DNA from: Sinorhizobium fredii NGR234
Lineage (GTDB): Bacteria > Pseudomonadota > Alphaproteobacteria > Rhizobiales > Rhizobiaceae
Length of the DNA stretch: 64,000 bases
Assembly: GCF_000018545.1 (NCBI RefSeq)
Contig: NC_012587.1
Coordinates: 62,001-126,000 of the forward strand
Direction of reading: 5' to 3'
In this document: piece after piece, positions 44,901-52,409 of the stretch
Layout: each line of letters begins with the position of its first letter
How positions within the stretch are numbered: position 1 is the first letter of the stretch
Made by a program: the position numbers and the translations under genes
The notes under the pieces: generated by a model
Databases searched by the model: none
What the model saw: only the letters and a program-made list of their open reading frames with translations
What the model was told of the DNA's origin: nothing

Positions 44901-45677
44901 ATAGATGCCGCGTCCGGCAGAGGCCTTGCCGATCGCGTGGATGGCCGCCTCATAGTCCTTGTAGTAGCGCTCCGCGTCGGCGGCGGTCGTCGCCGCTTCG
45001 CCGAGCATGTCGTAGGAATAGCGGAAGCCCTTCTGCTCGAGCGCGCGGGCGCGGCGCAGCGCCTCGTCGATCGTCTCGCCGGTGACGAATTGCTCGCCCA
45101 TCATCCGCATCGCCATGTCGACGCCGCGTCGGATCACCGGCTCGCCGCAGCGCGAGATCAGCCGTGTCAGCGCCGCGGCGAGGCTGCGGTCGTTGACCGT
45201 CGAGGTTAGCTTGCCGGTGACGACGAGACCCCAGGTGGCGGCGTTGACGAACAGCGACCGGCCGCCGCCGAGATGCGACTTCCAGTTGCCGTCGGAGATC
45301 TTGTCGCGGATCAGCGCGTCGCGGGTAGCCGTGTCGGGTATGCGCAGCAGCGCCTCGGCAAGACACATGAGTGCCACGCCCTCCTGGCTCGAAAGCGAAT
45401 ATTCCTGCACCAGCCCCTCGACGCCCGAACCCTTGTGTTTGGCGCGCAGTGCCTCGACCAGCTTGCGGGCGGTCCCGGCGGCGGCGTCCCGCGTTCCCCG
45501 CGGCAGTGTCGCGGCTTCGACGAGCGGCGGCAGGCATTCCGTCTCGGGCCGGCGATAGGCGGCGGTGATCGCCTGGCGCAGGGTGGTCTGCGTCCGGATC
45601 GGCGGCGCAAAGTCGGCAAAGGGCGCGGGCGCGGCGTCGGTGCTAATGGTTGGTTTTTGAAGCTGGGTCTGGCTCAT
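41970..45677 (-). CDS. putA: Bifunctional proline dehydrogenase / delta-1-pyrroline-5-carboxylate dehydrogenase PutA
   Basis: PutA oxidises proline to glutamate at the membrane face using FAD, then NAD. The 1235-residue protein has the proline dehydrogenase barrel at about 190-500 (DIGFNIDAEEADRLELSLDL, VRLVKGAYWDAEIKRAQ) and the aldehyde dehydrogenase domain at about 560-1030 (CISPWNFPLAIFTGQ, FTGSTEVA, AETGGQNAMIVDSSA, catalytic Cys in SAGQRCSALRV). There is no N-terminal ribbon-helix-helix DNA-binding domain, so it is not a self-repressor as in E. coli. A C-terminal domain of about 150 residues remains. No putR-like gene is adjacent. Confidence 0.97.
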   Translation of the reverse strand: MSQTQLQKPTISTDAAPAPFADFAPPIRTQTTLRQAITAAYRRPETECLPPLVEAATLPRGTRDAAAGTARKLVEALRAKHKGSGVEGLVQEYSLSSQEGVALMCLAEALLRIPDTATRDALIRDKISDGNWKSHLGGGRSLFVNAATWGLVVTGKLTSTVNDRSLAAALTRLISRCGEPVIRRGVDMAMRMMGEQFVTGETIDEALRRARALEQKGFRYSYDMLGEAATTAADAERYYKDYEAAIHAIGKASAGRGIYEGPGISIKLSALHPRYARTQAARVMGELLPKVKALALLAKTYDIGFNIDAEEADRLELSLDLLEELCLDSDLADWNGMGFVVQAYGKRCPFVLDFIIDLARRAGRRIMVRLVKGAYWDAEIKRAQLDGLEDFPVFTRKIHTDVSYIACARKLLSATDAVFPQFATHNAQTLATIHHMAGKDFHVGKYEFQCLHGMGEPLYEEVVGRENLGRPCRIYAPVGTHETLLAYLVRRLLENGANSSFVHRIADPGVSIDALIADPVEIVRAMPVVGAKHEKIALPAELFGAARPNSAGLDISNEATLAALTETLKASAAIGWTAAPQLATGAASGETRPVVNPGDHRDRVGSVTETSEEDAKRAVRLAAEAAPSWAAVSPAERAACLDRAADLMQARMPTLLGLIVREAGKSLLNAIAEVREAIDFLRYYAEQTRRTLGQAHRPLGPVICISPWNFPLAIFTGQIAAALVAGNPVLAKPAEETPLIAAEGVRILHEAGVPASALQLLPGDGRVGAALVAAPQTAGVMFTGSTEVARLIQAQLADRLSPAGRPIPLIAETGGQNAMIVDSSALAEQVVGDVIASAFDSAGQRCSALRVLCLQEDIADRTLAMLKGALHELNIGRTDRLSVDVGPVISAEAKDIIETHIERMRGLGRKVEQIGLAAETEAGTFVPPTIIELEKLADLQREVFGPVLHVIRYRRDNLDRLIDDINATGYGLTFGLHTRLDETIAHVTSRIKAGNLYVNRNIIGAVVGVQPFGGRGLSGTGPKAGGPLYLGRLVTPAPVPPQHSSVHIDPTLLDFAKWLDGKGATAEAETARNAGSSSALGLDLELPGPVGERNLYALHPRGRVLLVPATESGLYHQLAAALATGNSVVVDAACGLQASLKSLPHSVALRVSWSKDWAADGPFAGALVEGDAERIRQVNKAIAALPGPLVLVQAASGEEIARNPDAYCLNWLVEEVSTSINTAAAGGNASLMTIG

Positions 45678-45822
45678 CGAACGCGGTCCTCCACGCGGGG
45701 TAGCAGGGCGCCTTGGCGCCCTTCAATTCGTGGCCGAAAAATATGCTTTGCGCAGCCGAACATCCATCCGGCAATTCGTTCAGCCTCAGGATGTTTTCTC
45801 TAAGTAGGTTGTCATTTTGGGA

Positions 45823-45860
45823 GAAACATACGGATCACGCGGGAATGATCCGGATGTTTC
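45823..45860. promoter_or_regulatory. 38-bp near-perfect palindrome upstream of putA
   Basis: Arms GAAACAT-a-CGGATCA (45823-45837) and TGATCCG-g-ATGTTTC (45846-45860) match at 14 of 15 positions around an 8-base centre, 146 bases before the putA ATG and 6 bases after the ykgJ stop. It could be a putA operator or a hairpin ending ykgJ; there is no T-run after it on either strand. Confidence 0.5.
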
Positions 45861-45865
45861 CATAT

Positions 45866-46180
45866 TCAGGCGGCGGCACCAAAAAGCCGTTGGCGGGCCA
45901 TCAGGCATTCGTCATCGCCGGGCATGCAGGTCCGGCAGACAATGGGCCTGACGGCATAGACCTTGCAAGCGACGAATTTGCCGAGCGTGCCCTCGAGCGC
46001 CGTGCAGCGGTCGTTTTCGCAGCGCATGCCGCCAAGGTCGGCCGCCACATGGTCGGCCGGTATTTGTTCCAGCTCCTCTTCCGTCTCCAGCGAGAAACGC
46101 GGCCATTCGGCCGAATAGGCGCAACAGGCGCCACAGCTCTGGCAATCGAAATCGTGATGGGGGGAAAGGGCAGAAGTCAT
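45866..46180 (-). CDS. YkgJ-family cysteine-cluster protein
   Basis: This 104-residue protein has CQSCGACC at 13-20 and further cysteines (RCENDRC, ACK, CRTC, DDEC), the pattern of the YkgJ (CxxCxxCC) family thought to bind zinc or an iron-sulfur cluster. Function unknown. It lies upstream of putA on the same strand, separated by a palindrome, and 68 bases below the phosphodiesterase gene. Confidence 0.87.
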   Translation of the reverse strand: MTSALSPHHDFDCQSCGACCAYSAEWPRFSLETEEELEQIPADHVAADLGGMRCENDRCTALEGTLGKFVACKVYAVRPIVCRTCMPGDDECLMARQRLFGAAA

Positions 46181-46248
46181 GGCCCCAGCCTAGCACGAAG
46201 CCGGAAGTGTCGAAATGGCCTACAGTGCCGTGCGCCTCTCCTGAATGC

Positions 46249-47055
46249 TCACGCCACTGCGGCGTCGCGCTTGGCGATCTCGTAGTCTTCCGTGTGGACG
46301 AGCACCCCGTCGCGCGTGACCAGCGCAATACCGTAGGCCGCCGGCTCGTCCACCGACAGCGAGGCGTCCGGAATGTCGAAGGGCATAGGCTGCTGGTGAA
46401 CCGGACTCTTGAAGACGGAGAAGGGGATGCCGCGGCTGGAGCCGCTTATGGTGCGGTGCACATGGCCGGCGAAGATGTGGCGGACATTGCCGTGCCGCCG
46501 AACCAGCCCATAGAAATCCTCCTCGTTGATGAGGCGGAACATATCGATGCCGATAAAGCCGGTGATGTGCGGCGGGTGATGCATGAAGATCAGCACCGGC
46601 CGGTCGGCGGCGCTTGCGAGTTGCCGGTCGAGCCAGGCGAGGCGCCGGTCGCAAAGATAGCCGGCATGGCTGACCGGATAGTCGTAGGGCGGCGCAAACA
46701 GCGTGTCGAGGAGGATGGCGCGACAGTCGGCAAAATCGATCACCTGCTGGACGAAGCCGCTGGCATCCGTTGCCGCCTCGTCGAATACCTCCAGAAATGC
46801 CTCGCGGCGGTCGTGATTGCCTATCATGATCGCCGCCGGGGGATCGAGTTCGCCGAGAAGGGCTTTCAGCCGCTCGTAGGAGGCGCGGTCGGCTCCATGC
46901 GCGAGGTCACCCGCGAAGATCACACGATCCGCATCGGCATGGTAGCGATTGACATGTTGGATGCCGGCGGCCAGCCGCCGATACGGATCGATCCCGATGA
47001 TCGACATGCCCTCGGGAACCATGTGCAAGTCGGTGAAGATGATGAACTTCGTCAT
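46249..47055 (-). CDS. spdA: Class III cyclic nucleotide phosphodiesterase, SpdA-like
   Basis: This 268-residue calcineurin-type metallophosphoesterase has all five motifs: TDLH (about 8-11), GDLAHGA (Asp), GNHDRRE, MHHPPH and GHVHR. It is the CpdA/Rv0805-type class. In S. meliloti, SpdA, encoded in the same chromosomal neighbourhood as clr and the CHASE2 cyclase, hydrolyses 2',3'-cyclic nucleotides; I assign the name from family and context. ATG 47055 (MTKFIIFTDLH) is clear. Here the cyclase and Clr genes lie 3-5 kb away, with a racemase-superfamily gene in between. Confidence 0.8.
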   Translation of the reverse strand: MTKFIIFTDLHMVPEGMSIIGIDPYRRLAAGIQHVNRYHADADRVIFAGDLAHGADRASYERLKALLGELDPPAAIMIGNHDRREAFLEVFDEAATDASGFVQQVIDFADCRAILLDTLFAPPYDYPVSHAGYLCDRRLAWLDRQLASAADRPVLIFMHHPPHITGFIGIDMFRLINEEDFYGLVRRHGNVRHIFAGHVHRTISGSSRGIPFSVFKSPVHQQPMPFDIPDASLSVDEPAAYGIALVTRDGVLVHTEDYEIAKRDAAVA

Positions 47056-47249
47056 GGGTCCCGCCCGGAGCAATGCGTTTTTCTTTCACGCTCCCGCGCC
47101 TGCGCCTGGGCGTCAAGCGGCAAGTTTGGGTGCGTGGGGAGAGGGAACGCACCTTGGCACGCGGCGCACTTGCGGCCGGCCCGCGAAAGCGCTATGGATC
47201 GACCCATCTGATATATCAGGTGCCGCTGACACTGGTCCGGAGAACGGTC

Positions 47250-48284
47250 ATGAGATGGAAACGCACGATCCAGTTGCTGGACGTTCATTGCGAGGGCGAG
47301 ATCGGCAAGGTGGCGATCGGCGGCGTGCCGAAGATCCCGGGCAATTCGATCGCCGAGCAGCTGAACCACATCAACACGGTGGATGACAGCCTGCGCCGTT
47401 TCCTGTGTCTCGAGCCGCGCGCCGCATCGATCGGCTCCGTCAACCTGCTGCTTCCCCCGAAGCGGCCGGAGGCGGACGCCGGCTTCATCATCCTGCAGGC
47501 CGACCAGGCCCATGCCATGTCCGGTTCCAATTCGATCTGCGTCACGACGGCGCTTCTCGAATCCGGCATGATCGAGATGAAGGAGCCGGAAACCGTAGTG
47601 ATGCTCGACACGGCGGCGGGCCTGGTGAAGGCGACTGCCACCTGTCGGGAGGGCCGTTGCGAGCGGGTGAAGCTCACCATGGTGCCGTCCTTCGTCCAGG
47701 AACTGGATGTCGTTGTCGATACGCCCGAATGGGGCCGCATCAAGGTCGATCTCTGCTTCGGCGGCGTCTTCTACGCGCTGGTCGACGTCCGCCAGATCGG
47801 CACGACGATCGACAAAACGAATGCGCGCCGGATCGTCGAGGCGGGTATGGCTCTGAAGGACATCGTCAATCGCACGCTTCCGGTCGTGCATCCGGAAATC
47901 CCGGAGATCAAGGGCGTTGCCTATGTGATGTTCCGCGACACTGAGGCGGACGGAGCCGTCAGGACCTGCACCACCATGTGGCCGGGTCGCGTCGACCGCT
48001 CGCCCTGTGGTACCGGCAGCTCGGCCAATCTCGCGACGCTCCATGCGCGCGGCAAGGTCAAGCCGGGCGATGTCCTGACATCCCGCTCGATCATCGGCTC
48101 GGAATTCGAAGTCGGCCTCGAAGCCGTGACGACGGTCGCTGGGCGGAAGGCGATCATTCCGACCATTTCGGGCCGAGGCTGGACCTTCGGCCTGCATCAG
48201 GTGGCGCTCGACCCGTTCGATCCGCTCGCCGATGGCTTTGCGCTGACCGATACCTGGGGGCCGCAGGCGGGCGAGATCCGCTAA
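47250..48284 (+). CDS. Proline racemase superfamily enzyme (hydroxyproline epimerase / dehydratase type)
   Basis: The 344-residue protein has the PrpF-like double domain of PF05544. The first catalytic position, Cys in MCGH of proline racemase, is Ser91 (MSGSNS); the second Cys253 is kept in DRSPCGTGSSAN. The Ser/Cys pair is associated with hydroxyproline 2-epimerases or trans-3-hydroxyproline dehydratases rather than proline racemase; which reaction applies here is not decided. ATG 47250 (MRWKRTIQLLDVHCEGE) gives the family N-terminus. It is divergent from spdA, and putA nearby would take up the resulting carbon flow. Confidence 0.88.
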   Translation: MRWKRTIQLLDVHCEGEIGKVAIGGVPKIPGNSIAEQLNHINTVDDSLRRFLCLEPRAASIGSVNLLLPPKRPEADAGFIILQADQAHAMSGSNSICVTTALLESGMIEMKEPETVVMLDTAAGLVKATATCREGRCERVKLTMVPSFVQELDVVVDTPEWGRIKVDLCFGGVFYALVDVRQIGTTIDKTNARRIVEAGMALKDIVNRTLPVVHPEIPEIKGVAYVMFRDTEADGAVRTCTTMWPGRVDRSPCGTGSSANLATLHARGKVKPGDVLTSRSIIGSEFEVGLEAVTTVAGRKAIIPTISGRGWTFGLHQVALDPFDPLADGFALTDTWGPQAGEIR

Positions 48285-48323
48285 GCCCGGTCTGTTCTGG
48301 CCTCGGTGCGTGACGCGCAATCC

Positions 48324-48887
48324 TCACTGGAGCTTGCTCGTCTGCGCCCGTGCGAACCACTGCGCCGCAAGGGCGCCGTCTGCCCGCGTGCCGACACCGT
48401 CCCGATAGGCGACGGCGAGATTGCGGGCTGCGACGACATTGCCGGCGGCCGCAGCGCGTTGGTAGAGGTCGAAGGCCGCTTCAGCCTCGCCACGTTCCAC
48501 GAGCCGGATGCCGTACATCGCCATCGCCAGAGCGTGGCCGTTTTGCGCCGCTTCGCCGAGGAGCTGAAGCGATTTCAGTTTCTCGCCGGCCCGGTCGAGA
48601 ACACGGGCAAGCTGGAACTGGGTGCGAGCGCCGCCACTCTGGTTATAAGCCTCGCGACAGGCCGATAGCGCGACGCCGATGCGGATTTCTTGCGTTGCGA
48701 CGGCGGGAAAGGCCCGGTTGCGCTCGAGATCGAGTTCGCTGCCGGCTTCCCGGTCGCACTGTTCGGCGGCGGTGAGATCGGCCGCATGCGCCGAAGGAGC
48801 CGCGACCGCCGCGAACGACAGCAGCACAGCAGTTGCAAGCAGAAGCGCATTTGCCCTGCCGATGGTCGGGTTGATCCGGGTATCCAT
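48324..48887 (-). CDS. Exported Sel1-repeat protein next to the cAMP genes
   Basis: This 187-residue protein has a signal peptide (ALLLATAVLLSFAAVAAPSA, cut near AHA-AD), a Cys pair and three Sel1-like helical repeats (LQLLGEAAQNGHALAMAMYG, DLYQRAAAAGNVVAARNLAV, AYRDGVGTRADGALAAQWFA). In S. meliloti a secreted protein at the equivalent place, SMc02178, is a known target of Clr-cAMP; this protein is the likely counterpart but I cannot verify it. A Clr-type site lies 156 bases upstream, beyond a mosaic repeat that ends 14 bases before the ATG. Confidence 0.85.
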   Translation of the reverse strand: MDTRINPTIGRANALLLATAVLLSFAAVAAPSAHAADLTAAEQCDREAGSELDLERNRAFPAVATQEIRIGVALSACREAYNQSGGARTQFQLARVLDRAGEKLKSLQLLGEAAQNGHALAMAMYGIRLVERGEAEAAFDLYQRAAAAGNVVAARNLAVAYRDGVGTRADGALAAQWFARAQTSKLQ

Positions 48888-48901
48888 GACAATCTCCCCT
48901 A

Positions 48902-49005
48902 CTGCATGTCTCCCTGAATCGACCTCGATTCAGGGACAAGGGCATGCAGCGATTCAAAGTGCTACAGCGACCTTCGCGCGTCCGATAAGACGCGCGGCGC
49001 TGTAG
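48902..49005. repeat. Two-palindrome mosaic element (RIME1-like), copy A
   Basis: This 104-bp element has palindrome 1 at 48902-48949 (CTGCATG .. CATGCAG with CCCTGAATCG / CGATTCAGGG) and palindrome 2 at 48962-49005 (CTACAGCG .. CGCTGTAG with CGCGCGTC / GACGCGCG), joined by GATTCAAAGTG. Its reverse complement aligns along the full length with 52410-52512. Size and two-palindrome build fit the RIME1 elements described from rhizobia. It sits between the Sel1-type gene start and the Clr site. Confidence 0.85.
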
Positions 49006-49042
49006 TCCGGCCACTATCCTAGAACTGGCGTGAGGTGGTGCC

Positions 49043-49058
49043 TGTTCCGAGCGAAACA
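49043..49058. promoter_or_regulatory. Predicted Clr-cAMP binding site
   Basis: TGTTCCGAGCGAAACA fits the S. meliloti Clr consensus as I know it (HGTYHC-N4-GRWACA) at every fixed position. It lies in the divergent gap between the Sel1-type gene (156 bases to its ATG) and the FecR gene (128 bases to its ATG), inside a cluster that also encodes Clr and its cyclase. Confidence 0.75.
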
Positions 49059-49185
49059 GCGAGGAGCCCGCATCGTCTGCGAACACGGCGGGGCGCGAGC
49101 GGCGTCTTGCATCCTGGATGCGTCGGTCTATCCTCGAACGAAGGCTCATACAGAGAGCGCTGCAATTGGCAGCGAGGAGAAGCCG

Positions 49186-49806
49186 ATGCCGCAGCTGCAT
49201 ATCAACAGAAGGATGGTGCTTGGCGGCCTGATCCTGGCGGTGGTCGGCTGCCGGACGGCGACGGCCGCGACCGGAGCGGTCGTCGGCAAGGCGCAAAAGA
49301 TCCGCGGCAATGTCCGCCGTCGGCAGGGAGACGCGGACGAGCGGCTCGCCGCAGGCGGCGCCGTACTCGACCGGGACTATGTCACGACGAGCACCAACAG
49401 TTTTGCCGATCTCGCCCTCAGCGAAACACGCATTCTGCTCGGACCGCAGACGGAGTTGTTGATCGACAGCTTCATCGCCGGCGAGGGGGGCACGCTCGAG
49501 CTCGGCGTCGGGCGAATGGTTTTTGACCGGCCACAGGGACTGCCGAAGGTCGATATGGCGATCCGCACGGCCTTCGGAATGATCGGCGTTCGCGGCACGA
49601 AGTTTTTCTGTGGACCCAGCCGGGCGGCAGCCTTCGCCGTTTTCGTCGAGCACGGTGCCGTCAGCGTCGAAGGCGGGGGCATCGCGCGGAGGCTGACTGC
49701 CGGCGAGGGAGTGGATTTCGACCGGCCCGGCGGAGCTCCAGGTGAAGTGACGCGATGGGGGCAGGCGCGCATCCGCGAGGCCTATGCGAGCGTCGGTCTA
49801 CGCTGA
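49186..49806 (+). CDS. FecR-domain envelope protein with Tat/lipobox-like leader
   Basis: This 206-residue protein has a leader containing twin Arg (NRRMVLGGLILAVVGC) and a lipobox-like VVGC, so it may be a Tat-exported lipoprotein. The rest is a FecR domain (KAQKIRGNVRRRQG, LAAGGAVLDRDYVTTSTNSF, TAFGMIGVRGTKFFCG), as found in periplasmic ligand-sensing proteins. ATG 49186 follows GAGGAGA. Its 3' end overlaps that of the CHASE2 cyclase gene by 9 bases in a tail-to-tail arrangement. FecR and CHASE2 genes are often adjacent, which suggests a joint sensing role. Confidence 0.88.
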   Translation: MPQLHINRRMVLGGLILAVVGCRTATAATGAVVGKAQKIRGNVRRRQGDADERLAAGGAVLDRDYVTTSTNSFADLALSETRILLGPQTELLIDSFIAGEGGTLELGVGRMVFDRPQGLPKVDMAIRTAFGMIGVRGTKFFCGPSRAAAFAVFVEHGAVSVEGGGIARRLTAGEGVDFDRPGGAPGEVTRWGQARIREAYASVGLR

Positions 49807-51681
49807 AGTCCGAAGTCCGCCAGCATTGGCGACGGTGAAGAGCTCCATCGATCCGAAGCTGCGGATCTCATGCTGGCCGAGCGCACGAAGCGCAATCTTG
49901 CACTGGGCGGCGGCTGCCGGACCGATGCAGATCGCCGTTCCGAGGAACTTGTTCGCCTCCTGAAGGCGCGCGGCGAGGCTCACCGCGTCGCCATGGGCGG
50001 TGTAATCGAGCTTGCCGCCGGCGCCGACCTCTCCAAGGACCGCGGGTCCGGTCTCGATTCCGATCCGCGTCCTGCCGAAATCATGCTTGGCAAACTGCGG
50101 TCGCAGCCGCATTTCTTCGGTCAAGGCGTTGATGGCCACGGCGCATTGGATAGCCTTGTCGACGTGGTCGGCGAGATCTTCAGGCGCATTGAAAAGGGAA
50201 TGGACTGCGTCGCCGACCACCTTGTCGACCATGCCGCCGTGACGGGAAACGAGCGCATTCACCTCCGCGAAATAGGTGTCGAGCAGGGCGACGAGCTCGC
50301 GCGGGGCGAGTTTCTGGGAGAGTATCGAGAAACCCTCGATATCGGTGAAAAGCGCCGTCACGGGCCGCTCTTCGCCGGCCACACGACCGCGGTCCGGGTC
50401 GTCGATGTAGCGGGACACCACCGACTGCGGCAGGTATTGGGAGAATTTCTGCCGGGCGATCGCCTCGGCGCGGCGCACCCGGGCGAGCTGCAAGGCGCTC
50501 GTCACAACGAGGATGGTCACCAGCGCGACCGAGATGCCGACGGCGTCGAAGAGCCAGCCGGTCGCGGCGTAGATGGCGCCCGCGAAGGCTCCGATGGCAA
50601 GCACGGCCGCGGCGCCGAGCGTCAGCGTCATCCCGGGACGGAGCTTCGTTGCGCCATAGGCGGCAACGACGCCCGTCGTGACGCTGAACAGCGCCTCGAT
50701 CAGGGGCTGATCGCCGCCGCGATAGGGCACGAACCCGGTGACCACCGCATTGGCTATGTCGGCATGGATCTGTACCGAGGGCTCGAGCGGCATGGAGGCG
50801 GTCGGTCTCAGCCCGCCGAGGCTCGGCATGCTGCTGCCGAGGAAGACCAGCTTGCCGGCGATCCTGGATTCGTCGATCCTGCCCGCCAACACGTCGGCTG
50901 CCGAAACCGTCCGGGCGGCGAGCGCCGCTTGCGAGCTCGCCACGAAACGAAGATTGCCATCCGCGTCGAGCGGGATGATCGCATGATCGAGCCTCAACCA
51001 GGCTGGCTCACCGCCGAGCACCGGCGTGCTGCTTGCCGCGCCCAGCCGGCCCGCTTCGATGCCAAGCGCCGGGAAGGCGTCGTTATCGACGATGGCGAAG
51101 GCCTGCGTACGCCGGACGCGTGCATCCTTGTCTCCGACGAGGAATGCCGCCGTCGCCGCCTTCGACCGGTCCATGAAGATCGGGCAGGCGGTCTCCGCGC
51201 CCTGGGTGAACCATTGTTCGGGAACAGCGAGCTGACGTCTGAACGCCAGCGGCGGAACGGGACGCGGCCGCTCAAGGGAGCGCGCCGCAGCCAGAAATCC
51301 CAGGACGACCGGTGCTTCGCCGATCGCCGAAGCAAGGGCCGAATTCGCCGGCGAGGCCGGATCGCAGTCGGAACTGAAGACGAAGTCGACGGCGATCGCC
51401 TTCGGGCGGGCGGCTGCAAGCCGCGCTATCAGCTCAGCCGTCGCACCACGATCCCAGTTTTCCGACCGCGCCTCGTAGGCCACCCGATCGATGTCGACCA
51501 CGACGATATCCGCCGAGCGCGGCGAGGAGACCCATTGGGTAAGATTGTCGAAGAAGAGTTCGCGCGGCGTCCGGAAGGCCGTCTCGGCATAAAGGTAGAG
51601 AAGGAGCGCCGTGGCCAGACTCGCAACGATCCCGCCGGCAAGCGGGCTGATGCGGCGATGCGGCCATGGCGTCTGGCTCAA
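49798..51681 (-). CDS. cyaD1: CHASE2-domain receptor adenylate cyclase (CyaD1-like)
   Basis: This 627-residue class III cyclase makes cAMP in response to an extracytoplasmic signal. It has TM1 at about 12-31, a periplasmic CHASE2 domain (about 36-320), three TM helices (about 327-396) and a cyclase domain (about 435-600) with metal-binding Asp447 in LFTDIEGFS and Asp491 in VVGDAVHSLFNAP, then TAHGDAVSLAARLQ. It starts 5 bases after the clr stop, so the two are cotranscribed. S. meliloti CyaD1 has this build and place, and takes part in plant-activated cAMP signalling in infection; the symbol rests on that parallel. Confidence 0.85.
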   Translation of the reverse strand: MSQTPWPHRRISPLAGGIVASLATALLLYLYAETAFRTPRELFFDNLTQWVSSPRSADIVVVDIDRVAYEARSENWDRGATAELIARLAAARPKAIAVDFVFSSDCDPASPANSALASAIGEAPVVLGFLAAARSLERPRPVPPLAFRRQLAVPEQWFTQGAETACPIFMDRSKAATAAFLVGDKDARVRRTQAFAIVDNDAFPALGIEAGRLGAASSTPVLGGEPAWLRLDHAIIPLDADGNLRFVASSQAALAARTVSAADVLAGRIDESRIAGKLVFLGSSMPSLGGLRPTASMPLEPSVQIHADIANAVVTGFVPYRGGDQPLIEALFSVTTGVVAAYGATKLRPGMTLTLGAAAVLAIGAFAGAIYAATGWLFDAVGISVALVTILVVTSALQLARVRRAEAIARQKFSQYLPQSVVSRYIDDPDRGRVAGEERPVTALFTDIEGFSILSQKLAPRELVALLDTYFAEVNALVSRHGGMVDKVVGDAVHSLFNAPEDLADHVDKAIQCAVAINALTEEMRLRPQFAKHDFGRTRIGIETGPAVLGEVGAGGKLDYTAHGDAVSLAARLQEANKFLGTAICIGPAAAAQCKIALRALGQHEIRSFGSMELFTVANAGGLRTSA

Positions 51682-51686
51682 TCGGC

Positions 51687-52391
51687 CTAGTCCTCCGGTG
51701 GATCGGCTATCATCAACAGTCGTCCCACATTACACGAGACGATGCCGTCCGTCCGCTTGAGAGCGCCGTGTTCCTCCAGCCACAGAATGGCGCGGTTCAC
51801 CTTCGGTCGGCTGGCGCCGAGAATGGCGGCGATATCGGTCTGGCTCAGGGTCAGGCGAAGGTTGGCGCTTGCCGGCAGTTCGTTGCCGTGGATCTGCCGG
51901 AGCGTCGCCAGGAAGAAACGTGCGACGCGGGCATTGAGATCGTAGAGCGCGATCGTTTCCAGCCGGTCGGTCGTGTCGCGCAGCTGCGCGCAGAGGAAGC
52001 GGATGACCGCCTCGGCAATTCTCGGCTTCTGGGTGATGAGATCGAGGAAGGCCTTCTTGCCGATCACGTAGCCCTCCGCGGCGGTCACCGCGGCGGCGTC
52101 GGCCGAACGCGGCTGATCGTCGAGCACCGCCATTTCACCGAACAGCGCCCCGGCCTCGTGCTGGCGCAGCATCAGTTCGCGCCCCTGCGGCGTGAACAGC
52201 GACAGTTTGATGCGCCCGGAGACCACGACGATCATGTAGTTGCCTTCGTCGCCGCGCTGGAAGATGACCGTGCCGGCCGGCCATTTCCGGTAGCTGGCGA
52301 TGTCGGCAAGTTCGCAGAGCGTTTCCTTGTCGAACTCTTCGAAAATCGGAAAGGACCGCCAGAAGGCGGGACTCCGGTTGATTTCGGTCAT
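51687..52391 (-). CDS. clr: CRP-family cAMP-dependent regulator Clr
   Basis: This 234-residue regulator has a cyclic-nucleotide domain (about 15-135) with the phosphate-binding cassette FGEMAVLDDQPRSADAA (Glu86, Arg95, Ser96 in CRP-like positions) and a winged HTH (about 168-215, QTDIAAILGASRPKVNRAIL). The intact cassette, unlike FNR/FixK proteins with cysteines, supports binding of a cyclic nucleotide. Gene position before the CHASE2 cyclase matches S. meliloti clr. A mosaic repeat ends 18 bases before the ATG. Confidence 0.88.
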   Translation of the reverse strand: MTEINRSPAFWRSFPIFEEFDKETLCELADIASYRKWPAGTVIFQRGDEGNYMIVVVSGRIKLSLFTPQGRELMLRQHEAGALFGEMAVLDDQPRSADAAAVTAAEGYVIGKKAFLDLITQKPRIAEAVIRFLCAQLRDTTDRLETIALYDLNARVARFFLATLRQIHGNELPASANLRLTLSQTDIAAILGASRPKVNRAILWLEEHGALKRTDGIVSCNVGRLLMIADPPED

Positions 52392-52409
52392 GCGATTTCC
52401 CCGCGTGCC

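Noticed and set aside
43065..45209. 714-codon open frame antisense to putA
   Set aside because: Long antisense frames are common in GC-rich coding DNA. It has no ribosome site or family similarity, and putA on the other strand is certain.
49870..51690. 606-codon open frame antisense to the CHASE2 cyclase gene
   Set aside because: The composition is Arg/Gly/Glu-rich, typical of shadow translation; the cyclase has all catalytic motifs on the other strand.
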